A DNA stretch of 64,000 bases. Source: Lysinibacillus_B sp042920265 (GTDB lineage: Bacteria; Bacillota; Bacilli; Bacillales_A; Planococcaceae). The notes beneath the pieces are model-generated. The model saw nothing but the letters and a program-made list of their open reading frames with translations. It searched no databases and was not told the origin of the DNA. The position numbers and the translations under genes were made by a program. Shown here piece after piece: positions 32,571 to 42,348 of the stretch. Location: assembly GCF_042920265.1 (NCBI RefSeq), contig NZ_JBDQZI010000002.1, positions 357,823 through 421,822 on the forward strand. Direction: 5' to 3'. Within the stretch, counting starts at the first letter, position 1. Each line of letters begins with the position of its first letter.

Positions 32571-33443
32571 TTACCCGCCGAACGCAAAATAATCGACTTG
32601 CGCAGATTTACTAAAACCTGCTTTTTGATAAACAGCTAGTGCTTGATTATTATCAAGCTCTACATCTAACAGGACAAATTGTTCACCGCCGCTAAATGCG
32701 AACTGCTTAACCGAATTGAGTAGCTCGGTACCAATGCCACGCCCCCCGTATGTTGGATGAACCGCAAGTGCTGTCACCCAATGGGCATCTCCTTCTTTAC
32801 GTGTCGTCACGGTACCAACGACTGTGCCATTTTCTTCGGCAACCCACAGCACAAGTCCTTCCGTCTGTGAATTAAAGGTAATTAGCTCGAGTGCTTCCTC
32901 CTGCAAATCCCCAAAGGCTTCACAGAAAATGTCCACGAGCGCTTCCGTATCCGTCAACTTAAATGGACGAATCGTTACATTATCACGTGTTTCTACTTTT
33001 TCGGCACGGGCTTCCAGTGTTGCTTCTGAGAAACTATACACATAACCGCGCTTTTCTAAAAACGCCTTGCCACTCACAACACCTTCCATCATGAGCGCAA
33101 GTTCGCCGTCCGCCCCCCGTACCTCAAGCCCTTCACGCACAACCTGATAAACCGCGTCCCCTAGCCCGATTTGACGGTACATCGGTAAGACAACAATCGA
33201 CCACTCGTACGTATTCAGTCCTAATAAATCAATGGCGCTCGCTAAACCGACTAATTGATTGTCTTCATCGTTATAGACGAGCACAAAAAATCCAGATGCC
33301 TCATAGTTTTGTGCATTCGGCAAATTTAAAATCGATTCGTAATGGACCCCATCTGTTTTGTAGGCTTCCTCGCAAAGCCCCTTCATTTCCCTCAATGTTT
33401 CTGCATCAACGGGAAACGATACCGTCATAAATGAAAAATTCAT
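32571..33443 (-). CDS. Tandem GNAT-domain acetyltransferase
   Basis: ATG 33443 has AAGGAG 8 nt upstream, giving 290 residues. The N-terminal half (1-140) is a degenerate GNAT fold with WSIVVLPMYRQIGLGDAVYQ. The C-terminal half (150-290) is a complete GNAT domain: VTIRPFKLTD, then VTALAVHPTYGGRGIGTELL, where the RGIG loop binds acetyl-CoA, and FVLLDVELDNNQALAVYQKAGF. The acceptor is unknown. A 21-bp repeat array (family 2) lies immediately upstream at 33521-33580. Confidence 0.85.
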   Translation of the reverse strand: MNFSFMTVSFPVDAETLREMKGLCEEAYKTDGVHYESILNLPNAQNYEASGFFVLVYNDEDNQLVGLASAIDLLGLNTYEWSIVVLPMYRQIGLGDAVYQVVREGLEVRGADGELALMMEGVVSGKAFLEKRGYVYSFSEATLEARAEKVETRDNVTIRPFKLTDTEALVDIFCEAFGDLQEEALELITFNSQTEGLVLWVAEENGTVVGTVTTRKEGDAHWVTALAVHPTYGGRGIGTELLNSVKQFAFSGGEQFVLLDVELDNNQALAVYQKAGFSKSAQVDYFAFGG

Positions 33444-33520
33444 ATTCCGTACTCCTTGTAAAATGATGTTCTTTATTTTAGAGGAACGATTCCCAATATG
33501 CAATTCGTGTTGATGACGGA

Positions 33521-33580
33521 TTTATGCGCGACTTTTCGTAAGTTATACGCGAGTTTCAACACGTTTTACGCGACTTCTCC
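33521..33580. repeat. Three-unit 21-bp spaced array (family 2)
   Basis: CGCGAC (33527), CGCGAG (33548) and CGCGAC (33569), each followed by TTT or TTC, are exactly 21 bp apart with alternating C/G at the sixth base. The same architecture recurs at 63808-63866. Confidence 0.75.
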
Positions 33581-33585
33581 CATAT

Positions 33586-35421
33586 TTACCGATCTAACAA
33601 TTCATCTATATCTTTTCCAGCCTTCAGCATGCTTGCATACATCCCATCGCGCGCGATGAGCTCCTCCTGCAAGCCGGCTTCTACAATCTCCCCTTGCTGC
33701 AACACAAGGACGACATCTGCATTCCGTACCGTATTTAATCGATGCGCAATGACAAAGCTTGTGCGTCCTTCCATCAGTACTTCCAGCGCTTCTTGAATTT
33801 TCATTTCGGTCACCGTATCAATGGAACTGGTTGCTTCATCTAACAGTAAAATGACCGGATCTGCTACTAACGCACGGGCAATCGATAACAACTGCTTTTG
33901 CCCTTGTGAAATCTCGCTACCATCGGCTGATAATACGGTGTTATAGCCTTCACCTAGCTTCATAATAAAATCATGAGCATTCGCCTTTTTCGCAGCTTCC
34001 ACAATCTCTTCATCGGTCGCGTCTAATTTTCCGTACCGAATATTATCGTACACTGTTGCTTCAAATAAAAACGGGTCTTGCAACACAAACGCCATTTGAC
34101 TACGTAGCGTTTGGCGCGCAATCGAACGAACGTCACGACCATCAAATTCAACACAACCGCTTGCTGTATCATAAAACCTTGCAATTAGCTGCATAATCGT
34201 TGTTTTCCCTGCTCCTGTTGAACCGACTAACGCGACCGTTTGTCCTGGCTCAATAGCAAAATGCACGTGACGTAATGTGTCATGTTCTGCAGTTGCATCA
34301 TATTTAAAAGAGACATCTCGAAATGCAACAGCACCTCGCAGCTGCACGTCTCGACTGCCGTTATCTTCCTCAGTCGGCTCATCCATCACAGCAAATACAC
34401 GCTCCGCACCCGCGATAGCGGATAACACCGTATTAAACTGGTTCGCTAAGTCGTTTAACGGACGCGTAAACTGGCGCGCATATTCGGCGAAAATGACAAT
34501 CGTTCCAATGGAGACATGCCCGTTTAATGCCAGTAAGCCCCCCATCCCCGCGACAATTGCAAAGCTCATATTGTTTAATCCATTCATCACTTTCGGAATA
34601 TAGCCTGAATACGAAAGCGCCCAGAAGCCAACCATGCGAAGACGGCTACTTTTCGCTCTAAATTCCTCAATCACTCGTTCTTCCTGTGAAAATGCCTTCA
34701 CTACGCGTTGACCAGAAATGGTTTCTTCAATCATGCCATTTAAAGCCCCTAATGCAGCTTGCTGCTCTTTAAATAGCTTCCCCGTACGACGGGTAATCCA
34801 GCGCATCGCCCAAAACATGAGCGGAATAATGAGCATCGTCAGCACCGTTAAGAGCGGGCTTAAATACAACATGACAAGGACTGTCCCTGTTAATGTCAGC
34901 ACACTTGAAAACACTTGAATGAAAGAACTGTTTAATGTCGAACTAACCGTTTCAATATCATTTGTCGCACGGCTCATCAATTCCCCGTGTTGCCGTTGAT
35001 CAAAGTATGAAACGGGTAGCTTCAGTAGCTTCTCAAACACCCCTGTACGCATTCGGTAAATCGTTTGCTGCGCGATGCCAATCATCCAGTAGTTTTGCAA
35101 AAATAAAGAAATCGACAGCACAACATACACACCGATTAACGTAAGAATAATCGTGCGCATCCCTTCAAATTTACCCGGCACCACATAATAGTCAACGATC
35201 CGACCGATTAAAAATGGTCCAATCAACGATAAAGCGGAGCTGATGACAACCATGACAAGGACCATCACTAATAAGGCACGCTGTTCATCGACAATGCGCC
35301 AAATTCGACTGAGCGTTCGTTTCCAGTCACTGGCACGCGAGCCCTTTGGTTTTTTGCCTGACCCTAAGTCTTCTTTCTTTAAAATACGTTCATAGCCAAA
35401 AGGGTTTTGTATGAATTTCAC
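33586..35421 (-). CDS. yfiC: ABC exporter half-transporter, YfiC-like
   Basis: A 611-residue ABC protein beginning at a GTG directly after the stop of the upstream half-transporter. About six membrane spans lie between residues 50 and 330. The nucleotide-binding domain has Walker A GSTGAGKTT, signature ISQGQKQLLSIARAL and canonical Walker B LLLDEATSSID with the catalytic glutamate. Paired with the upstream protein it forms a heterodimeric exporter of the BmrCD/YfiBC kind. Substrates are probably drugs or lipids; this is inferred from the family. Confidence 0.9.
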   Translation of the reverse strand: MKFIQNPFGYERILKKEDLGSGKKPKGSRASDWKRTLSRIWRIVDEQRALLVMVLVMVVISSALSLIGPFLIGRIVDYYVVPGKFEGMRTIILTLIGVYVVLSISLFLQNYWMIGIAQQTIYRMRTGVFEKLLKLPVSYFDQRQHGELMSRATNDIETVSSTLNSSFIQVFSSVLTLTGTVLVMLYLSPLLTVLTMLIIPLMFWAMRWITRRTGKLFKEQQAALGALNGMIEETISGQRVVKAFSQEERVIEEFRAKSSRLRMVGFWALSYSGYIPKVMNGLNNMSFAIVAGMGGLLALNGHVSIGTIVIFAEYARQFTRPLNDLANQFNTVLSAIAGAERVFAVMDEPTEEDNGSRDVQLRGAVAFRDVSFKYDATAEHDTLRHVHFAIEPGQTVALVGSTGAGKTTIMQLIARFYDTASGCVEFDGRDVRSIARQTLRSQMAFVLQDPFLFEATVYDNIRYGKLDATDEEIVEAAKKANAHDFIMKLGEGYNTVLSADGSEISQGQKQLLSIARALVADPVILLLDEATSSIDTVTEMKIQEALEVLMEGRTSFVIAHRLNTVRNADVVLVLQQGEIVEAGLQEELIARDGMYASMLKAGKDIDELLDR

Positions 35422-37137
35422 CTACTCCACCTCCTGCTGTGACGCCACAATTTTCTCGTAAAGCGGGCTTGTGTGAAGCAATTGTTCATGTGTACCAAAG
35501 CCAACGACTTGCCCTTCATCTAGTAACAAAATTTTATCGGCATCGCGAGCCGTTCGGACTTTTTGTGTCACGACAAGCATCGTTGCCTGCTCTTTCGCTA
35601 ATGCCTCCCATAGCGCTGCCTCTGTTTTTACATCTAGTGCTGACGTACTATCATCTAAAATTAAAATAGTTGATTTTCGGATTAACGCACGGGCAATCGA
35701 TAAACGTTGCTTTTGCCCACCCGATAAGTTAACCCCTTTTTGGCCGACACGTGTGTCATACGCGTTCGGAAAACTTTCGACTGCGCCGTGAATTTGCGCT
35801 TGTGCGGCCGCTACCTGGACTTCTTCTAGCTCAGCCTCTTGTTTCCCCCAACGTACATTATTAAAGATAGACCCGGTAAAAAGCATCGATTGCTGTGGCA
35901 CAAAGCCAATCATCTCACGTAGTACATCTAAATCCCACGCTTGTACGTTCCGACCGTTGACATACACTTCGCCAGCAGACACCTCATAAAAACGAGGAAT
36001 TAAGTTCAGTAACGTTGACTTCCCAGCACCCGTTGCCCCCATGATCGCCAGCTTTTCACCTTGTGACACCGAAAACGATACATTGGATAACACGTCCACG
36101 TTCGTATTAGGATATTGGAACGTGACGTTACGAAACGACACTATACCCAGCTGCGAAGCATCGAACTCACGAACCCCTGCTTTCTCTTCCGTGCCTTCTT
36201 CGATCAACAAAATTTCTTCCATCCGTTCAGCAGACGCCTTCGCCCGAGCAAAGGCAATAATGATAAACGCAAACATTGAAAATGCACCTGTTACACGCAT
36301 TGTATAGTTGACGATCGCGACTAAATCGCCGACCTGTGCCTCGCCACTGCGCACTTCCACAGAGCCAAACCACAATACTGCAAGCAAACTAAAGTTCATG
36401 ATGAGCGTTAGCACAGGCATAATTAATTCCATCGTACGTAGCGCCTTCACCGTATCCATTTGCAAGTTTGACGCCACTTTGCTAAAGCGTGTCGCCTCGT
36501 ATTGTCCGCGCATATACGCCTTCACTAATCGAATCCCTTGTATGCTTTCTTGCAACACGCGATTCACACGGTCTAGACGGAATTGCACCACTGAAAAATA
36601 TGTAACGCCTTTTTTCACCATGACTACTAAAAAAATAAGTAAAAAAGGTGCCCCTATTAGTAAAAACATCGCCATTTTGGCATTCACAAAAAACGCCATC
36701 GTAATACCGCCAATTACAGATAGCGGCGCACGAAGCATAATACGTAAACTCATAAATAGCACGCTCTGCACCTGTGTAATATCACTCGTCAAACGCGTAA
36801 TTAAGCTTGACGTCGGAAACTTCAAATAAGTCGCCATCGTAAACGACTGGATTTTCCTAAATAATGCATTGCGTAAATCATAACTAAAACTTTGCGCAGT
36901 ATGTGCACTAAAATAAGAATTAGTAATACCTGAAACTAGGGCAACCCCTGCTAATCCAAACATGAGTAAACCCCATTGCCCAATTACACCTGTATTCCCT
37001 TGCAAAATACCATCATTAATAATTTTGGCAATAATAAGCGGCTGTACAAGCTCCACAAATAGCTCGATCAGCATTAACATTAATGCAATCATCGCTGGCC
37101 ACTTGTAAGGTTTTATATAAGAAAAAACAGTCTTCAC
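35422..37137 (-). CDS. yfiB: ABC exporter half-transporter with degenerate ATP site, YfiB-like
   Basis: A 571-residue ABC protein, close to the 573 of B. subtilis YfiB. Six spans occupy about 15-305. Walker A is GATGAGKST, the signature LSGGQKQRLSIARAL, and Walker B LILDDSTSALD, where aspartate replaces the catalytic glutamate. That makes this the degenerate partner of an asymmetric heterodimer. It is followed with no gap by the YfiC-like gene. The two are probably one operon; no regulator gene adjoins. Confidence 0.9.
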   Translation of the reverse strand: MKTVFSYIKPYKWPAMIALMLMLIELFVELVQPLIIAKIINDGILQGNTGVIGQWGLLMFGLAGVALVSGITNSYFSAHTAQSFSYDLRNALFRKIQSFTMATYLKFPTSSLITRLTSDITQVQSVLFMSLRIMLRAPLSVIGGITMAFFVNAKMAMFLLIGAPFLLIFLVVMVKKGVTYFSVVQFRLDRVNRVLQESIQGIRLVKAYMRGQYEATRFSKVASNLQMDTVKALRTMELIMPVLTLIMNFSLLAVLWFGSVEVRSGEAQVGDLVAIVNYTMRVTGAFSMFAFIIIAFARAKASAERMEEILLIEEGTEEKAGVREFDASQLGIVSFRNVTFQYPNTNVDVLSNVSFSVSQGEKLAIMGATGAGKSTLLNLIPRFYEVSAGEVYVNGRNVQAWDLDVLREMIGFVPQQSMLFTGSIFNNVRWGKQEAELEEVQVAAAQAQIHGAVESFPNAYDTRVGQKGVNLSGGQKQRLSIARALIRKSTILILDDSTSALDVKTEAALWEALAKEQATMLVVTQKVRTARDADKILLLDEGQVVGFGTHEQLLHTSPLYEKIVASQQEVE

Positions 37138-37434
37138 AACAGCATCTCCTCACCAATTCATTCGAGACTCTAATTTCTTTCCAAAATATTATGACATAAT
37201 CATCTCTACTTTTAAAAGCGGTTCGATTTCACCACTTTAGCACGTCAATTCCTTTTCACCAACGCTCTCTACTCATTTCTTATTTCTATAATCCCATTAC
37301 TATTTATCATAAAAATTAAGAAAAAAGACCTTATATCTACCTTTATTAAATATTAATATTACATTAATAGTGACTATGCGACTGATATTCCCTATAATAT
37401 TGTTATACATTTCTGAAATAGGGAGGCGTAATCT

Positions 37435-39447
37435 ATGAGCCCACTACCGATTGACCAAATGAAGAATGAACTAGTCGACCATACCCCTTTCCCATCTTTT
37501 TTCATTAATCTTCAAGGTGATTTGTTAGAATCGAATAATTGGAGCGAGGTTTATTTCGGCTATACAGCAGATGACTTTGCGCAAAATTCTTTACGAAATA
37601 GCTTATTTGCTTCTGTACACGAAGAAGCTTGGAACGTCATTTTAACGAGTGAACAAGCGATCCGTTTTAATAATTTACAGCTCGTGATGAGCAATGGCAA
37701 CCTTATCGATGTTTCTTTGTTTACAAAACGTTGTTTATTTAATGATGAACAAGCATTATTCGTCATGAGTATACCACTGGATGCTGTGCACACAATGGGT
37801 GATAACTATCAAGAGTTGATCGACCTTCGCAACGGTATTCAATCTTCCTTTATGACGGTCACGCTGGATCATGAAGGCTTCATTGTAAATGGTAATCAGC
37901 ACTTTTTAAAAACAAGTCATTGGACACCTAAGCGCGTAGTAGGTAAAACATTCTGGCGGTTGTTCCCTGAAACACCAGATAGTGAAAAAATGGCGCAAAC
38001 GATTTGGAAAACATTAAACAACGGACAAATTTGGCAAGGTGAAGTTGAAAAAGTAACGAAAAACGGAGAATCGTACTGGGTGTATTTAACCGCTATCCCG
38101 ACAATCGGAACGAAATCAGAGGATACACGCTTTATCCTGATTGAAAAGGACATTACAAAAGAAAAAACGATTCAGCTACAACTCGAAAAAATTGCTTTCA
38201 TTGATGCACAAACAGGACTAATGAATGTACACCGCTTAGAAAGCGTCATTACAGACATGATTGCAGAAGGTCGCCACTTCTCCTTTGTGTATTTAAGCAT
38301 TGATAAATTTTATACAATTAAAGACTTACATGATCAGGAAGTCGAAAATGGGTTAATCGTAGAATTTACGAAGCGTATGAAAATGTACTTTCAGGATAGT
38401 ACAATGGCACGTATTAATGAACATGAATTCGTTGTCATTACTCCGCTACCAGAATGGTTTATACAGGGCTTCTTAAACTACTTGCAGCAACACCCGATTT
38501 ACAATGATAACATTGCAATTCCACTTGCTATTAGTGGTGGTATTTCGCGTTACCCTGAAGATCAATCGACTTTTTTACAATTAATGAAAGCATCGCTTGC
38601 GACAATTGCTACTGTACGTGAAGCAGGTGGCAACAATATCGCTTCGCTATCCAGAGCAACACATAAAACATTAAATCGCCAAGCTGTGATTGAAAAACGT
38701 TTACTGCTTGCGCTGAATCAGCAAAATTTACAAGTTTTATACCAACCGCAAATGGATTTACAAACAGGGAAAATTACAACCGTTGAAGCGCTTGTACGCT
38801 GGACAGATGAGGAAATTGGGGTCGTTTCACCAGATGAGCTCATTCCCGTCGCCGAGGAAACAGGGTTGATCAATCGTATCGGTGCCTTTATGTTAGAAAA
38901 AGCATGTGAACAAGCGGTCGCATGGCATCATGCAGGGATACATGTGAAAGTGAGCATTAACTCCTCTGTACGTGAGTTCCGCGATAAAAACATGGCAAAG
39001 TCCATTTTAGAAACATTAGAGAAAACAAATTGTCCTGCTCAGCTCATTCAAATTGAAATTACGGAAAAGTTCGCATTAGAAGCAGAAGGCGAAACATCGA
39101 TTATTAATCAAATGCGTCAACTTGAAGAAAAAGGCATTGTCTTCGTCCTTGATGACTTTGGGACTGGCTATGCATCATTCCGCTATATGCAACTATTACC
39201 AATTGAAATTTTAAAAATTGATCAGACATTTATTAGCTCTTTAACAAAATCTGAAAAAACACAGCGCCTCATTGATGGCATGATCCAACTGGGCAAATCG
39301 ATGAACTTAACTGTACTGGCAGAAGGTGTGGAAACAGAAGAACAAAAGAGCTTGCTTGAAAGCTATGGTTGCGATAGCATACAAGGTTACTATCTTAGTA
39401 AACCAGTGGAATGGGAAGAAATCGAACGTTTATATAAAGCACGCTAA
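37435..39447 (+). CDS. PAS-PAS-GGDEF(degenerate)-EAL protein, c-di-GMP phosphodiesterase
   Basis: A 670-residue cytoplasmic protein with GGGAGG upstream. Two PAS-like domains (about 10-120 and 135-245) precede a GGDEF domain (255-405) whose signature reads NEHEF instead of GGDEF, so cyclase activity is unlikely. The EAL domain (420-665) is intact: VEALVRW, ITEKFALE, DDFGTGYASF, LKIDQTFI and LAEGVETEEQ supply metal and catalytic residues. It would hydrolyse cyclic di-GMP under control of the PAS sensor. A TATAAT -10 candidate is at 37393. Confidence 0.9.
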   Translation: MSPLPIDQMKNELVDHTPFPSFFINLQGDLLESNNWSEVYFGYTADDFAQNSLRNSLFASVHEEAWNVILTSEQAIRFNNLQLVMSNGNLIDVSLFTKRCLFNDEQALFVMSIPLDAVHTMGDNYQELIDLRNGIQSSFMTVTLDHEGFIVNGNQHFLKTSHWTPKRVVGKTFWRLFPETPDSEKMAQTIWKTLNNGQIWQGEVEKVTKNGESYWVYLTAIPTIGTKSEDTRFILIEKDITKEKTIQLQLEKIAFIDAQTGLMNVHRLESVITDMIAEGRHFSFVYLSIDKFYTIKDLHDQEVENGLIVEFTKRMKMYFQDSTMARINEHEFVVITPLPEWFIQGFLNYLQQHPIYNDNIAIPLAISGGISRYPEDQSTFLQLMKASLATIATVREAGGNNIASLSRATHKTLNRQAVIEKRLLLALNQQNLQVLYQPQMDLQTGKITTVEALVRWTDEEIGVVSPDELIPVAEETGLINRIGAFMLEKACEQAVAWHHAGIHVKVSINSSVREFRDKNMAKSILETLEKTNCPAQLIQIEITEKFALEAEGETSIINQMRQLEEKGIVFVLDDFGTGYASFRYMQLLPIEILKIDQTFISSLTKSEKTQRLIDGMIQLGKSMNLTVLAEGVETEEQKSLLESYGCDSIQGYYLSKPVEWEEIERLYKAR

Positions 39448-39482
39448 TAAAAAGGACTGCTCGAATCCGAGTAGTCCTTTTG
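39447..39482 (+). terminator. Terminator of the EAL gene
   Basis: AAAGGACTGCTCG pairs with CGAGTAGTCCTTT around AATC, followed by TTTG. Confidence 0.8.
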
Positions 39483-39504
39483 TGTGCCATGTGTAATGGA
39501 TGCG

Positions 39505-40008
39505 TTACCTCGTCACTTTAGGCGGCATTTTTGTTGCTTTCTTTTCTTTTACAAAGGATTGAATCGATGTGCGTCCTTTGCGCATAAAGCGGAACATTAA
39601 TTGCATGATGACCTCTGCGAAAACAAGCCCCATCGCAATGGCACCTGAGATTAAAAAGGCGCGCATCCCATATTCCATCCCTGTTAAATAATCGACTTCT
39701 ACCACGCTACGCATCGCATTATAAGCAATGCCTCCTGGGACAAGCGGAATAATACCCGATACACTAAACACAATCATCGGCATCCGGAGGCGACGTGCAT
39801 AAATGTAGGCAACAATGGCGACGACAAACGCCCCAACAAACGAGGCATGCACCTCATACACACCCGCCTGCGATAATACATGGAAAATCGTCCAACCAAG
39901 TGTCCCGACGATACCACACCACGGAATCGCTTTGATCGGCACATTAAAAATGACACCAAAGCAAGCTGTTCCTAAAAAACTAAGTCCAATTTGTATAAAA
40001 ATGTCCAT
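39505..40008 (-). CDS. Threonine/serine exporter, ThrE C-terminal-half type (YjjB/DUF3815)
   Basis: A 167-residue membrane protein with about five spans, matching the short YjjB/DUF3815 half of ThrE: GTLGWTIFHV, then SGIIPLVPGGIAYNAMRSVV, the conserved PLVPG turn. It lies 12 bp downstream of the longer YjjP-type partner. Together they form a two-subunit version of the ThrE amino acid exporter. Export of threonine or serine is family knowledge; some relatives export other small acids. Confidence 0.87.
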   Translation of the reverse strand: MDIFIQIGLSFLGTACFGVIFNVPIKAIPWCGIVGTLGWTIFHVLSQAGVYEVHASFVGAFVVAIVAYIYARRLRMPMIVFSVSGIIPLVPGGIAYNAMRSVVEVDYLTGMEYGMRAFLISGAIAMGLVFAEVIMQLMFRFMRKGRTSIQSFVKEKKATKMPPKVTR

Positions 40009-40020
40009 TGATGCGCCTCC

Positions 40021-40773
40021 TTAAAACGACAGCACAAGTGCGATGCCTGAACCGATCGCAAAGGCTGTTAAAAAGGCTTCTGCCCCTTTTGCCATTCCTG
40101 CTGTAAAATGTCCTGCCATCATATCCCGTACTGCATTTGTAATGAGTAATCCCGGCACGAGTGGCATGACACCACCAAGAAGAATTTTATCTAAATGTGT
40201 CCCTAAACCGTATTTCACGGCCAAAAAACCAATGACCCCAACGACAAGTGCAGCAAAAAATTCTGAGAAAAATTTCACTCTTGTCATATCATGGACAACC
40301 GTCACCGCATATAATCCAATACCCCCTGCTACGAAAGCAGCTGGGACATCTGACCACTGTCCATTAAACAAAATTAAGAAACAACTACTAGCGACAGAAG
40401 CTGCCAACATTTGTATAATAATTGGTAAGAAATAATTCGTTTTCTGTATCTTATTTAACTCGTCATACGCCTGTTCTAGTGTTATGATGTGAGATGTAAG
40501 TTTACGAGATACATTATTTACAAGTGTGATTTTATGCAAATCCGTAATTCTTGTCGAAATAGATGTAATTCTAGTAGGCTGTGTTCGGCCAAGCGAAAAA
40601 ATAATCCCTGTCGGCGTCACATAACTTTGTGCACCTTCTAAATTTTGCGACCGCGCCATTCGAAGCATTGTATCTTCTACACGATAAGTTTCGGCCCCGC
40701 TTTCCATCATAATACGACCTGCTAGTAAAATGCAGTCAATGGCCATTTCATTGTTTTTTTCATGCATGCTCAT
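40021..40773 (-). CDS. Threonine/serine exporter, ThrE N-terminal-half type (YjjP/DUF1212)
   Basis: A 250-residue protein. The soluble N-terminal part has GRIMMESGAETYRVEDTMLR and ARSQNLEGAQSYVTPTGI, the YjjP/DUF1212 pattern; five spans follow, with GGVMPLVPGLLITNAVRDMM. AAGGAGG lies upstream of the ATG. It is cotranscribed with the short half. The split in two genes resembles E. coli YjjP-YjjB rather than the fused corynebacterial ThrE. Confidence 0.88.
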   Translation of the reverse strand: MSMHEKNNEMAIDCILLAGRIMMESGAETYRVEDTMLRMARSQNLEGAQSYVTPTGIIFSLGRTQPTRITSISTRITDLHKITLVNNVSRKLTSHIITLEQAYDELNKIQKTNYFLPIIIQMLAASVASSCFLILFNGQWSDVPAAFVAGGIGLYAVTVVHDMTRVKFFSEFFAALVVGVIGFLAVKYGLGTHLDKILLGGVMPLVPGLLITNAVRDMMAGHFTAGMAKGAEAFLTAFAIGSGIALVLSF

Positions 40774-40890
40774 ATGGAACGGAACCTCCTTTTAAACTAG
40801 ACACATCTTAACGAATAAATAGCGAAAGCTCAACTTCTTTTTTCAAAAAACTGATGCATATGTTACATCATAGAGAGGAGCACAAACATC

Positions 40891-42303
40891 ATGAGAATTA
40901 CACGGAAGAAAAAACGCGGACCTTGGATTGATCTGGCGTTGATTACTTCCATCTTATTATTAGTTAGTATTATTATTTTCTTTACCATTATGGACGATAC
41001 ATTAACTGGTCATGACAATGAAGTGATTGCGACAGATTCGATTGTTGACTCAAGTATAACCGAAGCAGAATCTGCATTCCCAGGCATTCGCATCATTTCT
41101 GATATGTCAAATGACCCGGACTTGCCGTTTGCGATTCAATACCCACAAACAGCCGATGAGAATTTTAATGTGCTAATTGAAGATTATATTAACTCTTCTA
41201 AAAAAGCCTACATAAATGCGATGCGACCAAAGAAAGATACGCGTAAAATAGAAAAACTTTCTGGTGAACTAAATATTCACTTTGATACATATCAATATAA
41301 CGAAAATTACTATTCTTTTGTTTTTACAGAACGTATGTCTACGAATGAGAAGTCGACAAAGACAACATTAAAAACCGTTTTCTATCATATTGAAACAGCA
41401 CAAGTATTAGATATTCGCACACTACTTGGTGAAGATACTAAAAACTTAGAAACGTTTGCCAGTCATGTCCGTGAATTACTAAAAGCCAATCCAGATTTAC
41501 AAGACGTATTAATCGCAGAAGAAGTGGACTTAGCAACAGAAGCGCGATGGGTATTATTTGATAAATTCGCCATCCATCAAGATGAACTATACATTTATTT
41601 TGATGAAGGAACGATTGCACCACCTGAACAAGGTCCCATTTCCGTGCAAGTATCGATGTCATTTTTAAATCCACTGCTTGCTTCAGCATTCCAAATGCAG
41701 ATGGTGGAAGTCGATGCACCTGCGGATGGCGTAGTGGATGACAACAAAAAACGGGTCGCACTCACTTTTGATGATGGACCACATCCAGAAGTAACCACTC
41801 AAATTCTTGATAGCTTAGATCGCCACAACGCAAAAGGGACATTCTTTATGCTCGGTAATCGGGTACAATACTATCCTGAAATTGCACGTGAGGTACTAAA
41901 GCGTGGTCACGAGATTGGCAACCATACATGGAGTCATCCCGTACTACCAAAACTATCACAATCACAAATTATGAATGAATTTACAATAACAGAACAGGCA
42001 CTTGTCGAGGCGATTGGGCAAGAATCGACTGTATTCCGTCCACCATACGGGGCAACAAACGAAGCGATTAATACGATGATTCCCCATAATGTCGTGCTTT
42101 GGTCAATCGATACACTCGATTGGCAACACCGCGATGCACAACAGCTCGTACAAATCGTCAAACAGCAAATGCACAATAACGCCATTATTTTAATGCACGA
42201 TATTCATCAGTCAACAGCAGATGGCTTAAATGGCATCCTAGACTACTTAGCAAGTGAAGGCTATGAGTTTGTCACAGTCAGCGAAATTCTACCTTATCGG
42301 TAA
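40891..42303 (+). CDS. pdaC: PdaC-like polysaccharide deacetylase
   Basis: The protein has 470 residues, nearly the size of B. subtilis PdaC. A basic N-terminus and one membrane anchor (20-40) lead to an extracellular DUF4163/DUF3298-type domain (about 60-275). A NodB deacetylase domain (290-470) follows, with TFDDGPHPEV, the HTWSH zinc histidines, RPPYG and LMHDIH. Such enzymes remove acetyl groups from peptidoglycan sugars, which affects lysozyme resistance. GAGAGGAG precedes the ATG. A terminator follows directly. Confidence 0.88.
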   Translation: MRITRKKKRGPWIDLALITSILLLVSIIIFFTIMDDTLTGHDNEVIATDSIVDSSITEAESAFPGIRIISDMSNDPDLPFAIQYPQTADENFNVLIEDYINSSKKAYINAMRPKKDTRKIEKLSGELNIHFDTYQYNENYYSFVFTERMSTNEKSTKTTLKTVFYHIETAQVLDIRTLLGEDTKNLETFASHVRELLKANPDLQDVLIAEEVDLATEARWVLFDKFAIHQDELYIYFDEGTIAPPEQGPISVQVSMSFLNPLLASAFQMQMVEVDAPADGVVDDNKKRVALTFDDGPHPEVTTQILDSLDRHNAKGTFFMLGNRVQYYPEIAREVLKRGHEIGNHTWSHPVLPKLSQSQIMNEFTITEQALVEAIGQESTVFRPPYGATNEAINTMIPHNVVLWSIDTLDWQHRDAQQLVQIVKQQMHNNAIILMHDIHQSTADGLNGILDYLASEGYEFVTVSEILPYR

Positions 42304-42306
42304 TAC

Positions 42307-42348
42307 ACAAAAGGCACCTAGAGATCCCCTAGATGCCTTTTGTTTTAT
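42307..42348 (+). terminator. Terminator of the pdaC-like gene
   Basis: AAAAGGCA-CTAG pairs with CTAG-TGCCTTTT with one mismatch, then TTTT. Its other strand may also serve the convergent beta-propeller gene ending at 42345. Confidence 0.75.
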
